Assembly: GCA_022571215.1 (NCBI GenBank)
Contig: JACZYG010000007.1
Span: forward strand, 48,342-112,341
Length of the DNA stretch: 64,000 bases
DNA from: Fidelibacterota bacterium
GTDB lineage: Bacteria > Fidelibacterota > SORT01
Direction: 5' to 3'
Positions 1 to 9,032 of this stretch are shown here, piece after piece (positions within the stretch are counted from its first letter, which is position 1; every line of letters begins with the position of its first letter). The notes beneath the pieces are model-generated. The model saw only the letters and a list, made by a program, of their open reading frames with translations, was not told the origin of the DNA and did no database searches. The position numbers were made by a program, and so were the translations under genes.

Positions 1-2
1 AT

Positions 3-278
3 GGTGAATTAAAGAAGATGAAAACCGTTAATATCGATAGAAAGGAATTCGTGCGGGAGAGTGAGCTCGATCAATACCTGAATGAATTTAAGGAAGGGTT
101 CGTCAGGGTGAGCTCCGTTTCTGATATACGACAAGAAATCGAAGAATCGAGAATAGGAGTTGAATTGTGGAGATATTTTGCAGTTATAGCTTTTTTACTT
201 CTTATAGCGGAAATGGTAGTACAAAATGTTAATAATGGTAAGGAGACTCGCGAGAGCTTTTCTCAATCGACTGATTAG
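3..278 (+). CDS. C-terminal end of a membrane protein (partial, cut by window edge)
   Basis: The frame is open to the first base of the window, so this is the tail of a longer protein and not an 86-residue gene starting at the ATG at 18. The visible part has a short segment with 'RESEL', then 'ELWRY' followed by a hydrophobic helix of about 17 residues and a short polar tail. From memory, that ending resembles the C-terminus of large BatA/von Willebrand-type membrane proteins of the Bacteroidota group, which finish with a conserved ELW-type motif and one helix. The family assignment is inference from about 90 residues. It ends 27 bases before hflX on the same strand. Confidence 0.5.
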   Translation, partial: GELKKMKTVNIDRKEFVRESELDQYLNEFKEGFVRVSSVSDIRQEIEESRIGVELWRYFAVIAFLLLIAEMVVQNVNNGKETRESFSQSTD

Positions 279-305
279 GCAATCTATTGTGAAAGCGAAA
301 GCGGT

Positions 306-1592
306 ATGGACGGAAATATGACTATTGTTAAGAATATGAAAGAGAACGCAGTTATTGTCGGAGTTGCTCTGAAAGACACTTCGAGAGAGGAATTAAACTC
401 TTCGATGGAGGAATTAAAGCAGCTATCAATCACAGCTGGAGCGAACGTTGTTGAAGTGATTTCGCAGAATCTTGCTTCAATTAATCCATCGACTTATATC
501 GGCAAAGGAAAAGTTGAAGAGTTAGCGAAACTGATTAAAGAAAAAGAAATTCAATTGGCGATATTTGACGATGAGCTTTCTCCCGCGCAAGCTTCTAAAC
601 TCGAAAAGATAATAGAGTGCGCTGTAATTGACCGAAAAGGATTGATTCTCGATATCTTTGCTCTTCACGCGCGGAGCCGTGAATCGAAAATTCAGGTAGA
701 ACTTGCTCAGCTCAAGTATATGCTGCCCCGTCTGAGAGGGCAATGGACTCATCTCGAAAGACAGGAAGGAGCGATAGGTACCAGGGGACCTGGTGAAACT
801 CAGCTCGAGACCGACCGCCGCGCTATCAGGATTAAAATCAGCAAACTTGAAAAAGATCTCGATAAAATAGATTCCCAGAGAAACGTTCGGCGAGCCGGGA
901 GAAGCAGACTCAAGATGGCTTCGCTAATAGGCTATACTAATGCCGGTAAATCCACTCTCCTGAACGCTCTAACCGGAGCGGACGCCCTTGTGGAGGACCA
1001 ACTCTTTGCAACGCTTGACACCACCGTAAGAAGGATTGATTTTGATAACGGGTCAGATATTCTTTTGAGCGACACCGTGGGGTTTATCAAAAAACTGCCT
1101 CATGAACTCGTTGCATCATTTCGGAGCACGTTCTCGGAAGCAATTGAAGCTGATTTGTTATTGCACGTGATAGACACAAGTCAACCGAATTTCGAAGAAC
1201 AAATGGAGGCGGTGACATCAGTGCTCCACGAGATTAAAATCACTGATAAACCGATCATCTATGTATTTAACAAGATGGATATTATTGATTCAGCGGGGAG
1301 GAAAGAGGCTTTACTTAAAAATTATCCTGATGGAGTGTTCATTTCCGCATCAAAAAAAACCGGATTGAATGAACTGTTGATACAAATAAGGAAGTTGGCT
1401 TTTGGCTCCTATATCAGAAAGACACTTTCTATTCCACTAAGCGAGGGGAAAATTCTTGCATCAATATATAACAGTGGAAGGGTCTTGAATAGAATAGAGG
1501 CGAACGGCAAAGTCGAAATTACTTTTGAAGCGTCTCCGGAAATCGTTTCGATAATCATGAAGAGTATTGACAACGCGGAGAAGCCGAATTGA
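306..1592 (+). CDS. hflX: GTPase HflX
   Basis: Ribosome-associated GTPase that splits or rescues stalled ribosomes under stress in the family. The 428-residue protein has the HflX N-terminal domain and a glycine-rich linker ('GPGETQLE'), followed by the G domain: P-loop 'GYTNAGKST' near residue 208, 'DTVGF' (G3) and 'NKMD' (G4). The length is normal. An alternative ATG at 318 is nearly as good, because neither start has a strong ribosome binding site. Its stop codon overlaps the TTG start of the macro-domain gene (TTGA), so the two are probably cotranscribed. Confidence 0.95.
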   Translation: MDGNMTIVKNMKENAVIVGVALKDTSREELNSSMEELKQLSITAGANVVEVISQNLASINPSTYIGKGKVEELAKLIKEKEIQLAIFDDELSPAQASKLEKIIECAVIDRKGLILDIFALHARSRESKIQVELAQLKYMLPRLRGQWTHLERQEGAIGTRGPGETQLETDRRAIRIKISKLEKDLDKIDSQRNVRRAGRSRLKMASLIGYTNAGKSTLLNALTGADALVEDQLFATLDTTVRRIDFDNGSDILLSDTVGFIKKLPHELVASFRSTFSEAIEADLLLHVIDTSQPNFEEQMEAVTSVLHEIKITDKPIIYVFNKMDIIDSAGRKEALLKNYPDGVFISASKKTGLNELLIQIRKLAFGSYIRKTLSIPLSEGKILASIYNSGRVLNRIEANGKVEITFEASPEIVSIIMKSIDNAEKPN

Positions 1593-2125
1593 AAAGCATC
1601 GAAATATCAGGAGCCAAATTACTGTTGGCAAAAGGAGATATAGCTCTTGAAGAGAGTGATGCCATTGTCAACGCTGCTAATAATGTATTGTGGATGGGGT
1701 CAGGAGTAGCCGGCGCAATCAAAAAAGAAGGGGGACAGGAAATAGAGGAGGAGGCTGTTTCCAAAGGACCGATTGAAATCGGAGAGGCAATTCTGACGGG
1801 CAGCGGGAATCTTAAATCAAAGTGCGTTATTCACGCTGCGGTGATGGGACAAGATCTTTCTACCGATGCTGATACTGTTAAAAAAGCTTTGATTAGCAGC
1901 TTCGATCTTGCGGAACAAGAAGGGTTGAACTCGATTTCCGTTCCTGCGCTCGGAACCGGAGTAGGCGGATTTTCAATTGACGCGTGCGCTGAAATTATGG
2001 TTCGGGTAACCATTAACTTTCTTCAGCGGTCGGTGAATATCAAATTAGTGAAAATTGTTCTTTTCAGTGATTCGGATTTAGAAACGTTTGAAGGCAAACT
2101 TGAGGAGATTTTTTCTCGAAAATAA
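1589..2125 (+). CDS. Macro domain protein (ADP-ribose binding/hydrolysing)
   Basis: A single macro domain of 178 residues. Visible signatures are 'DAIVNAANN' near the N-terminus, a glycine-rich loop 'GSGVAGAI' and a second phosphate-binding loop 'ALGTGVGGF'. Family members bind ADP-ribose and remove it from proteins or hydrolyse O-acetyl-ADP-ribose. The start is TTG, overlapping the stop codon of hflX by four bases, which implies translational coupling. Substrate cannot be read from the sequence. Confidence 0.9.
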   Translation: MKSIEISGAKLLLAKGDIALEESDAIVNAANNVLWMGSGVAGAIKKEGGQEIEEEAVSKGPIEIGEAILTGSGNLKSKCVIHAAVMGQDLSTDADTVKKALISSFDLAEQEGLNSISVPALGTGVGGFSIDACAEIMVRVTINFLQRSVNIKLVKIVLFSDSDLETFEGKLEEIFSRK

Positions 2126-2136
2126 TAGACCTCAAC

Positions 2137-2277
2137 AGAGTGTTTAATTGGGAACCGTATCATTTACGGTGGGTACTTCCGGAACGCTTCGAGGTTCCGC
2201 CTTGTTCGTGGGGCATTCTCTTGACGCTCCGAGTTCAGTTCCCTGCTTTAGAGTGTTGGTTCCAAGCAGAACACTCT
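2137..2277. repeat. Hairpin-rich noncoding segment with degenerate repeats
   Basis: The 291 bases between the macro-domain gene and the convergent symporter gene contain no convincing coding frame. They do contain pairing segments: AGAGTGTT at 2250-2257 with AACACTCT at 2270-2277 (8 bp stem), CGGAAC at 2180-2185 with GTTCCG at 2194-2199, and a second AGAGTGTT at 2137 that could pair with the same AACACTCT. Two related blocks (around 2181-2196 and 2222-2236) share an acgctYcgag core. It may be a bidirectional terminator region or a small structured RNA. Neither is proven. Confidence 0.3.
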
Positions 2278-2416
2278 CAGTGTCGAGGTCTAAATCGAAG
2301 AAAATATTTCAAAGAGCAAAGGCACCTCCTATGGAAGTTTTATAACCTATCTTCACTCAACAATATAGGATGCTCGAAAGATTAAAGCAAGCGTTTGCGG
2401 ATTACAGCTACGTAGA

Positions 2417-3628
2417 TTATTTATACGAGTTGATTTTGGTTACTTCGCCCTGAGACATCGCAATTGTAATGGTACCGACAGAGTCGCTCCATACATTTAC
2501 GGTAGTCCTCATCATGTCGAGTATCCTGTCAACGGCTACGATCAGTCCCACGCCCTCTAAGGGAAGACCAACCGCATTAAGAATGATACTCATCATCACG
2601 AGACCTGCCATAGGTATTCCCGCAGCTCCGATGGATGCGAGTAAGGCAGTTACCACAACTATCATCTGTTGCGTAAAGGAAAGCTCAATACCGTAAGCTT
2701 GCGCAATGAAAACAGCCGCTACACATTCATATAGCGCGGTGCCGTCCATATTAATGGTCGCTCCAAGAGGCAGCACAAAACTCGAGATCTTGTTTGAAAC
2801 TCCCGCATTCTTCTCAACACTGCTCATTGTGACAGGAAGAGTTGCCGATGAAGAGGAAGTAGAAAATGCGGTAGTAAGGGCGGTCGCCATTGCCTTAAAG
2901 AAATTGAGCGGATTCACGCGAGCGATAAAATATAAGATGAGAGGAAGCGTGACGAATGCGTGAATAATCAAACCGGCGGCTACCACGGACATATAACTTA
3001 ACAGGGGTCCGAAAGCTGAAAACCCTGTTTTTGCGACTATCTTCAGCATCAACCCGAATACGCCGATAGGCGCAAGTCTGATGATCACACCGGTCATTTT
3101 CATCATTATTTGAAAAATGGATTCAAAGAAACCTGTCATTTGGGTGCGGCTTTTTTCGGGCAATCGAGTGATAAAATAACCGAATAGGAGGCTGAAAAAT
3201 ATAATTGGTAAGATCTCGCCATTCGCCATTGACGCTATTGGGTTCGTCGGAATTATCCGATATAAAATATCAATAGGTGATTTTATGGTGGTGAGTCCTG
3301 TGGGCGCTTCTTCAAGACCTAAGTTCGCTCCTACTCCCGGCTGAACTAAGTTGACAAGGAAAAGACCGGTGATAATAGCTAAAAAACTCGTACTTATATA
3401 ATAGGTGAAGGTCTTGAGGCTGATCATTCCTAATTTGCCGGCAGAGCCGATGCTTGTTACTCCTGAAATAATAGAGGAAAGAATTAGAGGGACGATAATC
3501 ATTTTGAGGAGTCTAAGGAAGAGATCACCAAGGAAAGCTAACCATAATAGTTGCTCACCGAATATTGAGCCGGCGGCGCTGCCGATCACCATAGCGATTA
3601 ATATTTGCCAGTGCAATTTTAGCTTCAC
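2417..3628 (-). CDS. Dicarboxylate/glutamate:cation symporter (GltP/DctA family)
   Basis: Inner-membrane secondary transporter of the DAACS family, importing glutamate, aspartate or C4-dicarboxylates with Na+ or H+. The 403 residues contain the family hallmarks: the serine-rich hairpin 'STSSSSATLP', 'NMDGTA', the second hairpin 'GAAGIP' and the C-terminal 'DRILDMMRTTVNV' block. The start is GTG with GGAG seven bases upstream. It is divergent from glutamate dehydrogenase at 3849, which suggests uptake and oxidation of glutamate. Precise substrate is uncertain. Confidence 0.93.
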   Translation of the reverse strand: MKLKLHWQILIAMVIGSAAGSIFGEQLLWLAFLGDLFLRLLKMIIVPLILSSIISGVTSIGSAGKLGMISLKTFTYYISTSFLAIITGLFLVNLVQPGVGANLGLEEAPTGLTTIKSPIDILYRIIPTNPIASMANGEILPIIFFSLLFGYFITRLPEKSRTQMTGFFESIFQIMMKMTGVIIRLAPIGVFGLMLKIVAKTGFSAFGPLLSYMSVVAAGLIIHAFVTLPLILYFIARVNPLNFFKAMATALTTAFSTSSSSATLPVTMSSVEKNAGVSNKISSFVLPLGATINMDGTALYECVAAVFIAQAYGIELSFTQQMIVVVTALLASIGAAGIPMAGLVMMSIILNAVGLPLEGVGLIVAVDRILDMMRTTVNVWSDSVGTITIAMSQGEVTKINSYK

Positions 3629-3848
3629 TATTATCTCCGTTTGTTTTTGTAAAAAGTTGATTTAAAGAAAAAAGTATAGTGATGATCGGGTTAATGCACA
3701 AGAAGAAATAATTCAAAGCATGACTTATTGCGACTATGAACAGAGAGACCGGTTGTAAGAAAATTCTTCTTGTAAATTACTTCCGAATGACCGATACTAC
3801 GTCCAATTACTGACAACAAACCACGCTCAAAATTCAAAGGGATACCAG

Positions 3849-5279
3849 ATGCCGAAAGCCAAAACAATAAAAGAAGACCTGAATCTCAACAATATTGTCG
3901 GACGCCAATTCGATAAAGCGGCAAGAACATTAAAATTGCCATCGGGGTTGATAAGTCAGATAAAGGCGTGTAATGCGGTCTATCAAATGCAGTTTCCGGT
4001 AAAAGTGGGGCATCATTATGAACTGTTCACTGGTTGGAGGGCGGAGCACAGTCAGCATAAAAAACCTCTCAAAGGCGGTATCAGGTTCAGTCCAACAGTA
4101 ACGCAAGATGAGATAATGGCTCTTGCCGCATTGATGACGTATAAATGCGCTATTGTAAACGTGCCGTTCGGAGGTTCAAAAGGAGGAGTTCGAATCGCTC
4201 CATGGAAATATAAGAGAAGTGTTATAGAAAAGGTTACAAGACGATTCACGGCTGAACTGATTAAAAAGAATTTTATAGGGCCGGGGGAGAATGTTCCTGC
4301 GCCGGACATGGGCACCGGTCCCCGCGAAATGGCCTGGATGGCTGATACATTTGATGTGTTTAACCCTGGTGGATTAGATAACATGGCTTGCGTAACGGGG
4401 AAACCGGTGGAACAGGGGGGTATCCAAGGCAGGAGAGAAGCTACGGGAAGGGGAATCCTATACGGTATTAAAGAGGTGACAAACGATAAAAAGATAATGA
4501 AGAAATTGGGGTTGTCTTTAGGTATTGACGGCAAAAAAGTCGCAGTCCAGGGTTTCGGAAATGTAGGCTGGAATGCTGCCAATTTTTTGCATCAAGAGGG
4601 AGCAATAATAGTAGGTGTCGGAGAGTGGGACGGCTGCATTATTACTCCAAAAGGTCTTGACCCGGTAAAAGTGATCAAGCATCGGCAAAAGACCGGTTCA
4701 ATAAAGAAATACCCGGGAGCTAAAACAGTCGCAAATCCGAAAGCGATTTTAGAGGTTGAGTGTGATATACTCGTTCCGGCTGCTCTCGAGAATCAAATCA
4801 CTTTGGAAAACGCCCGTGATATAAAGTGTAAGATATTGGCTGAAGGAGCAAACGGACCTACTACTTCCGGCGCTGAAGAAATTCTTCTCAAGAAAGGTAT
4901 TTTAATAATACCCGATATTTATCTCAATGCCGGAGGCGTAACAGTTTCATATTTTGAGTGGAGTAAGAATCTTTCTCATATGAGATATGGCAGGATGGAA
5001 AAAAGGTTTGAAGAGATAAAGACCGAGAAGTTCCTAAATTTTAATGAAAGTTTTATGAATAAAAAAATAAGCAAGAAGATGAGGGAATCTATCGTCAAAG
5101 GCCCCAATGAGATAGATCTTGTAAATTCAGGTCTTGAAGAGACAATGAAAGATGCCTTTAGAGAAATTATGGAAATTTATTATCGCAAAAGAGATATAAA
5201 CGATCTTAGAACCGCGGCGTTTGCTCTCGCCATAGATAAGGTCGCCACGACTTATCTGCAATTGGGGATATTTCCTTAA
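3849..5279 (+). CDS. gdhA: Glutamate dehydrogenase family protein
   Basis: Oxidative deamination of glutamate to 2-oxoglutarate and ammonium, or the reverse. The 476-residue protein has the substrate-binding blocks 'KGGIRFSP' and 'GGSKGGVR' (with the conserved lysines), 'PAPDMGTGPREMAWM' and a C-terminal Rossmann domain with 'VQGFGNVG'. It is about 50 residues longer than the common 420-residue form, with the extra length spread through the C-terminal half. NAD or NADP use cannot be decided. It converges with the GNAT gene with stop codons overlapping (5276-5279), so no terminator lies between them. It faces the symporter across a 220-base divergent region. Confidence 0.93.
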   Translation: MPKAKTIKEDLNLNNIVGRQFDKAARTLKLPSGLISQIKACNAVYQMQFPVKVGHHYELFTGWRAEHSQHKKPLKGGIRFSPTVTQDEIMALAALMTYKCAIVNVPFGGSKGGVRIAPWKYKRSVIEKVTRRFTAELIKKNFIGPGENVPAPDMGTGPREMAWMADTFDVFNPGGLDNMACVTGKPVEQGGIQGRREATGRGILYGIKEVTNDKKIMKKLGLSLGIDGKKVAVQGFGNVGWNAANFLHQEGAIIVGVGEWDGCIITPKGLDPVKVIKHRQKTGSIKKYPGAKTVANPKAILEVECDILVPAALENQITLENARDIKCKILAEGANGPTTSGAEEILLKKGILIIPDIYLNAGGVTVSYFEWSKNLSHMRYGRMEKRFEEIKTEKFLNFNESFMNKKISKKMRESIVKGPNEIDLVNSGLEETMKDAFREIMEIYYRKRDINDLRTAAFALAIDKVATTYLQLGIFP

Positions 5280-5848
5280 AGAGTTCTCCGGTAATACTCG
5301 AAAGTCAGACCCGTTTTGTTCCAGTTATCAAATTTTGAAAGTACGGTAACGTCACCGACCATTTGCGAGGAAATTCCCTCGCGGACACATCCCGAAATGT
5401 ATTTATATCCACGATCCTTGCTCCACCATAAGTAGGTGCTTTTTAACTCTTTCGCTATTCCTTTACCCCGAAAAGAAGGTATCACTCCGAAAGCATATGT
5501 ATACAGCGTATTCTCCTCTCCGAGGTTTTCATCAACTGAAATCCAGTCAACCTCGCTGAAATATTCGAGAGGCGCGCCAATTATGAAACCTATCGGCTCG
5601 CCCTGATAGCGGGCGATGAAGGGATGAGTCGAGGGAGGATTGAAATAGTTCAATATATCTTTTCTCGTTGCCAATAATTTGAGACCGAAACTTTCCACGA
5701 GCGATTGGGAGATATGAATAAGAGGTTTAACGTCATTACTCCCGAGCGATCTGAGAAGCTCGATTGTAAAACCGCCTTCTATCCGTCTAATTATCTTGGA
5801 AGTAGATTCCGCGCTGTTTGGATCTATTCCCATCGGTAAAGAATCCAT
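5276..5848 (-). CDS. GNAT-family N-acetyltransferase
   Basis: A 190-residue protein with a GNAT core near residues 70-150: a beta-strand with 'GEPIGFIIG' followed by the acetyl-CoA pyrophosphate loop 'SFRGKGIAKEL'. Substrate unknown. The ATG at 5848 has only a weak binding site; a second ATG at 5833 is possible. Its stop codon overlaps that of the convergent glutamate dehydrogenase gene. Confidence 0.8.
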   Translation of the reverse strand: MDSLPMGIDPNSAESTSKIIRRIEGGFTIELLRSLGSNDVKPLIHISQSLVESFGLKLLATRKDILNYFNPPSTHPFIARYQGEPIGFIIGAPLEYFSEVDWISVDENLGEENTLYTYAFGVIPSFRGKGIAKELKSTYLWWSKDRGYKYISGCVREGISSQMVGDVTVLSKFDNWNKTGLTFEYYRRTL

Positions 5849-5890
5849 TTCTTACGACTTTATTATTTATTAATTATCTGTTGCATGTTT

Positions 5891-5918
5891 TTGATTATAA
5901 AATTGTAGGAATTATACT
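5891..5918 (+). promoter_or_regulatory. Possible sigma70 promoter upstream of pyrFE
   Basis: TTGATT at 5891-5896, a 16-base spacer and TATACT at 5913-5918, about 100 bases before pyrF. The boxes are decent but the leader would be long and the region is AT-rich, so chance matches are likely. Confidence 0.3.
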
Positions 5919-6018
5919 TCCTATAGTCAAGGGAAGATAATATAAGACCGAACGCTCTTTAATGGTTGTTTAATAGAGGAGAGGATTATAGATTAAATTT
6001 TTATGACAACGGAAGAAA

Positions 6019-6819
6019 ATGAGTTTTAACGAGAATTTAAAATCCCTTATAAAATCTAAGAAGAGTCATCTTTGTATCGGACTCGATGTAGACGAAACAA
6101 AATTACCACAATCGGTTTTATCCTCGGATGAACCGATACTCGCTTTCAATCAACAGATTATCAAATATACCGAAGACATTGCCGTCGTGTTTAAATTGAA
6201 TTTGGCATTCTATGAAGCTATGGGAGAGAAAGGCTACCGGATATTGCAAGAGACTCTGTCAATGATTCCCAAAGACGTTCTGACGGTCGCGGATGCCAAA
6301 AGGGGAGATATTAGCAACAGTTCTTCAATGTACGCGAAAGCGATCTTTGAGGATTTAGGATTCGATGCCGTAACTGTTAACCCCTATATGGGCTTTGATT
6401 CGGTAGAACCATTTTTAAAAGATCAGGAAAAAGGCGTCTTTATATTGGTTCTGACCTCTAACGAGGGCAGTTCTGATTTTCAACAAATTGAGTCGGCTGA
6501 CGGGATACCGATGTTCCTTGAAGTAGCGAAAAAGATTTCAAAATGGAACGGAAACGACAATATCGGAATGGTCCTGGGCGCGACTCACCCCGAAGAGCTG
6601 GAAAGCGCCGTAAAAGCCGCTCCGAAATTGTCAGTGCTTATACCGGGAGTCGGTAAACAGGGCGGTGAAGTTAAAAGGGTCAAAGCTGCTTTCAAAGATA
6701 GTGAGCAAGGTCCCTACATTGTAAATTCTTCAAGAGGAATTATATATGCTTCGTCCGGAGAGGATTTTGCTTCTGAGGCGAGGGAAGCGGCAAAAGAACT
6801 TAGGGATGAATTGAACTAA
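6019..6819 (+). CDS. pyrF: Orotidine 5'-phosphate decarboxylase (type 2)
   Basis: Last step of UMP synthesis, decarboxylating OMP. The 266-residue protein is of the longer type 2 class, with 'GLDVDE' near the N-terminus, the catalytic 'ADAKRGDI' and 'PGVGKQGG' plus 'NSSRGI' as the C-terminal phosphate-binding motifs. The upstream GGAAG serves as binding site. It is three bases from pyrE, so the two last steps of pyrimidine synthesis are encoded as a pair. Confidence 0.95.
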   Translation: MSFNENLKSLIKSKKSHLCIGLDVDETKLPQSVLSSDEPILAFNQQIIKYTEDIAVVFKLNLAFYEAMGEKGYRILQETLSMIPKDVLTVADAKRGDISNSSSMYAKAIFEDLGFDAVTVNPYMGFDSVEPFLKDQEKGVFILVLTSNEGSSDFQQIESADGIPMFLEVAKKISKWNGNDNIGMVLGATHPEELESAVKAAPKLSVLIPGVGKQGGEVKRVKAAFKDSEQGPYIVNSSRGIIYASSGEDFASEAREAAKELRDELN

Positions 6820-6822
6820 GCG

Positions 6823-7401
6823 ATGATGACAAAGCAGGAAATAAAAGATCTGTTTCTGAAGTCGGGAGCTCTGAAGGAGGGTCATTTCAAACTCACTTCA
6901 GGGCTGCACAGTCCTCAATACGTGAACAAATTCGATCTGTTGAGCAAGCCGGAATTTGCCGCCCCGCTTTTGGAGGAGATGGCATCGAGATGGAAAGATA
7001 AAATGGTCGGGATAGTTGTCGGTCCTGCTGTTGGAGGGATAATATTATCCTATGAAGTCGCCCGGCATCTGAATATCACCGGAATATTTCTCGAACGGAA
7101 AAATGGGGCGATGACCATGACTCGCGGATTCGAGATCAAACCCGGTCAAAGGGTGTTGATAGTAGAAGATGTGGTCACAACAGGAGGTTCTGTCAGAGAA
7201 GTCTGTGATGTGGTCAATGAGGCGGGAGGCAGTCTGATAGGAATTTCATTAATGGTAGATAGAAGCGGAGGAAAAGTGAACTTCGGAATTGAAACGGATT
7301 CTTTGCTGACCCTTGATTTAGAAACTTACACTCCTGATGAATGTCCTCTCTGCCATGATGGGACAGCCTTATCCACGCCCGGAAGCACAGGGAAAAAATA
7401 A
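6823..7401 (+). CDS. pyrE: Orotate phosphoribosyltransferase
   Basis: Transfers phosphoribose from PRPP to orotate, giving OMP for pyrF just upstream. The PRPP-binding motif 'VLIVEDVVTTGGS' is intact, and 'LTSGLHSPQYVNKF' gives the orotate site. The 192 residues end in 'ECPLCHDG', a Cys-x2-Cys tail typical of this PyrE subgroup. A second ATG follows at 6826. walJ starts two bases after the stop, implying one operon. Confidence 0.95.
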   Translation: MMTKQEIKDLFLKSGALKEGHFKLTSGLHSPQYVNKFDLLSKPEFAAPLLEEMASRWKDKMVGIVVGPAVGGIILSYEVARHLNITGIFLERKNGAMTMTRGFEIKPGQRVLIVEDVVTTGGSVREVCDVVNEAGGSLIGISLMVDRSGGKVNFGIETDSLLTLDLETYTPDECPLCHDGTALSTPGSTGKK

Positions 7402-7403
7402 AG

Positions 7404-8177
7404 ATGAAAGTAGTCACGCTCGCTTCGGGCAGTAATGCCAATTCTACTTACGTTGAATCCGGGGATGTGAGGCTTCTGTTTGACATGGGACTGTCCGGGA
7501 AGGCTACGTTTGATCGCCTTAAAGAGTTGGGCGTACTTCCAATGAGTCTTTCCGGAATTTTCATAACGCACGAACATAAGGATCATTGCCGTGGACTACG
7601 GGTATTCACACAGAAATACAATGTGCCTATTTATGTCAATAATCCAACCGCAGAGTTATTGGCAGCAGAGCTTCCAGCCGATGTTAAACTTCGTATAATT
7701 TCAACGCAGGACGAGATCAAATTCAACGGGTTGCGTGTAATCCCTTTTAGCGTTCCTCATAACAGTATCGAGCCGTTAGGTTATTCCATCATAGCCGAGA
7801 AGAAAAAAATAGGAATCCTTACGGATTGCGGATTCGCGACTAATCTGGTGAAAGAGAGGTTGAAAAACGTTGATCTTTTATTGATAGAATCGAACTATGA
7901 CGAAGAATTGCTCAAAAATTCATCTTATCCCTGGTCGATCAAGCAACGGATAAGCGGTCGATTAGGTCATTTATCGAATAAAGAGTCGGCAAAGCTGATA
8001 GCTGAATTGTTTGAAGGAAGAAAAGCAAAGGTTATATTGGGTCATCTATCAGAAAACACCAACACTCCCGAGCTGGCTGCCGCAGCCGTTGAAACCGCTC
8101 TTCGAAGTAACGTGAATAAATCCCATGAGATCTATCATGCACCAAGAGCAGGTCTTGGTGGAATATTTAATCTATAA
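7404..8177 (+). CDS. MBL-fold metallohydrolase, WalJ/YycJ-like
   Basis: A 257-residue metallo-beta-lactamase-fold protein starting with 'LASGSNANSTYV', the hallmark of the WalJ/YycJ group, with the zinc motif 'THEHKDHCRG' near residue 55, then 'ILTDCG' and a C-terminal 'ILGHLS' supplying further ligands. In Firmicutes WalJ belongs to a two-component locus and may be a nuclease. Here it instead follows pyrE in a pyrimidine operon, so its role is open. Confidence 0.85.
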   Translation: MKVVTLASGSNANSTYVESGDVRLLFDMGLSGKATFDRLKELGVLPMSLSGIFITHEHKDHCRGLRVFTQKYNVPIYVNNPTAELLAAELPADVKLRIISTQDEIKFNGLRVIPFSVPHNSIEPLGYSIIAEKKKIGILTDCGFATNLVKERLKNVDLLLIESNYDEELLKNSSYPWSIKQRISGRLGHLSNKESAKLIAELFEGRKAKVILGHLSENTNTPELAAAAVETALRSNVNKSHEIYHAPRAGLGGIFNL

Positions 8178-8306
8178 GCTTACGATCTGATAACAAATTG
8201 TGCAATTTTAATAATAGTTACTTATATTCTTTGGAAAAGCAGTAACAATTAATCGGAAATAAAGTATTTAAGAGCAGTGAACGGTAAATCAGGAGATATA
8301 CGTATT

Positions 8307-8975
8307 ATGCGAAAAATAGTGATAATTCTAAGTTTAGCCGGGCTTATTGGCGCCTGTTCGAGTAAATCAGATGAAATGGAGATAAGTATGACGCATGAGA
8401 TATTGACGACTGAACAAATAGAAGCAATCATGGAAGAAGTATCGGCAATGGAAATGCCGACGATTGAGGCTGATGAAGTGGCGGTGATGGAAACGAGTTT
8501 AGGTACTATGGTTATTGAATTTGATGTTGCTAACGCTCCGGTGCATGCGGCAAATTTCAAAAAATTGGTAATGGCTGGATATTATGACGGAATTTCCTTT
8601 CATAGAGTAATTCCCGGCTTTATGATACAGGGAGGTGATATAAATTCCCGCGATGACGATCCTAATAATGATGGCGTGGGCGGTCCGGGATATACAATCG
8701 CGGCGGAAATCCATAATCCGCATAAAAAAGGTACGCTGGCTGCGGCGAGAACAGGCGGAGCGATGAACCCTGAACGAAGGTCAAGCGGAAGCCAATTTTA
8801 CTTCTGTCATGTCGATATTCCCCACCTTGACGGTGAATATACCGTATATGGTCAGGTGATCGAGGGAATGGATGTTATTGATAAGATTGCCGCCGTTAAA
8901 ACAGGTCCGAATGACAAACCGATTGATGATGTAAGAATCAACAGGGTATATATGACTACCAAGTCAGAGCTGTAA
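8307..8975 (+). CDS. Cyclophilin-type peptidyl-prolyl isomerase, lipoprotein
   Basis: Assists proline isomerisation of exported proteins. The start at 8307 is chosen because AGGAG lies upstream (8291) and translation then gives a lipoprotein signal with lipobox 'LIGAC'. The cyclophilin domain follows, with 'FHRVIPGFMIQGGD', 'SGSQFYF' and 'YTVYGQVIEGMDV'. An approximately 40-residue acidic linker separates the lipid anchor from the domain. Predicted to be tethered to the membrane on the periplasmic side. Confidence 0.92.
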   Translation: MRKIVIILSLAGLIGACSSKSDEMEISMTHEILTTEQIEAIMEEVSAMEMPTIEADEVAVMETSLGTMVIEFDVANAPVHAANFKKLVMAGYYDGISFHRVIPGFMIQGGDINSRDDDPNNDGVGGPGYTIAAEIHNPHKKGTLAAARTGGAMNPERRSSGSQFYFCHVDIPHLDGEYTVYGQVIEGMDVIDKIAAVKTGPNDKPIDDVRINRVYMTTKSEL

Positions 8976-9032
8976 CAGTAGAGAATAAATAGAAGATATG
9001 GTGCCTAAAAGTAAAACTATAGGTATAGCAAA

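Noticed and set aside
18..278. A complete 86-residue gene starting at the ATG at 18
   Set aside because: The frame is open to the window edge and the content looks like the end of a larger membrane protein.
2140..2385. Two overlapping open frames of 65-81 residues
   Set aside because: They have no family resemblance, biased composition and follow hairpin repeats; the region is better explained as noncoding.
4052..4582. 176-residue frame on the minus strand
   Set aside because: It is a shadow of glutamate dehydrogenase, whose active-site blocks occupy this stretch.
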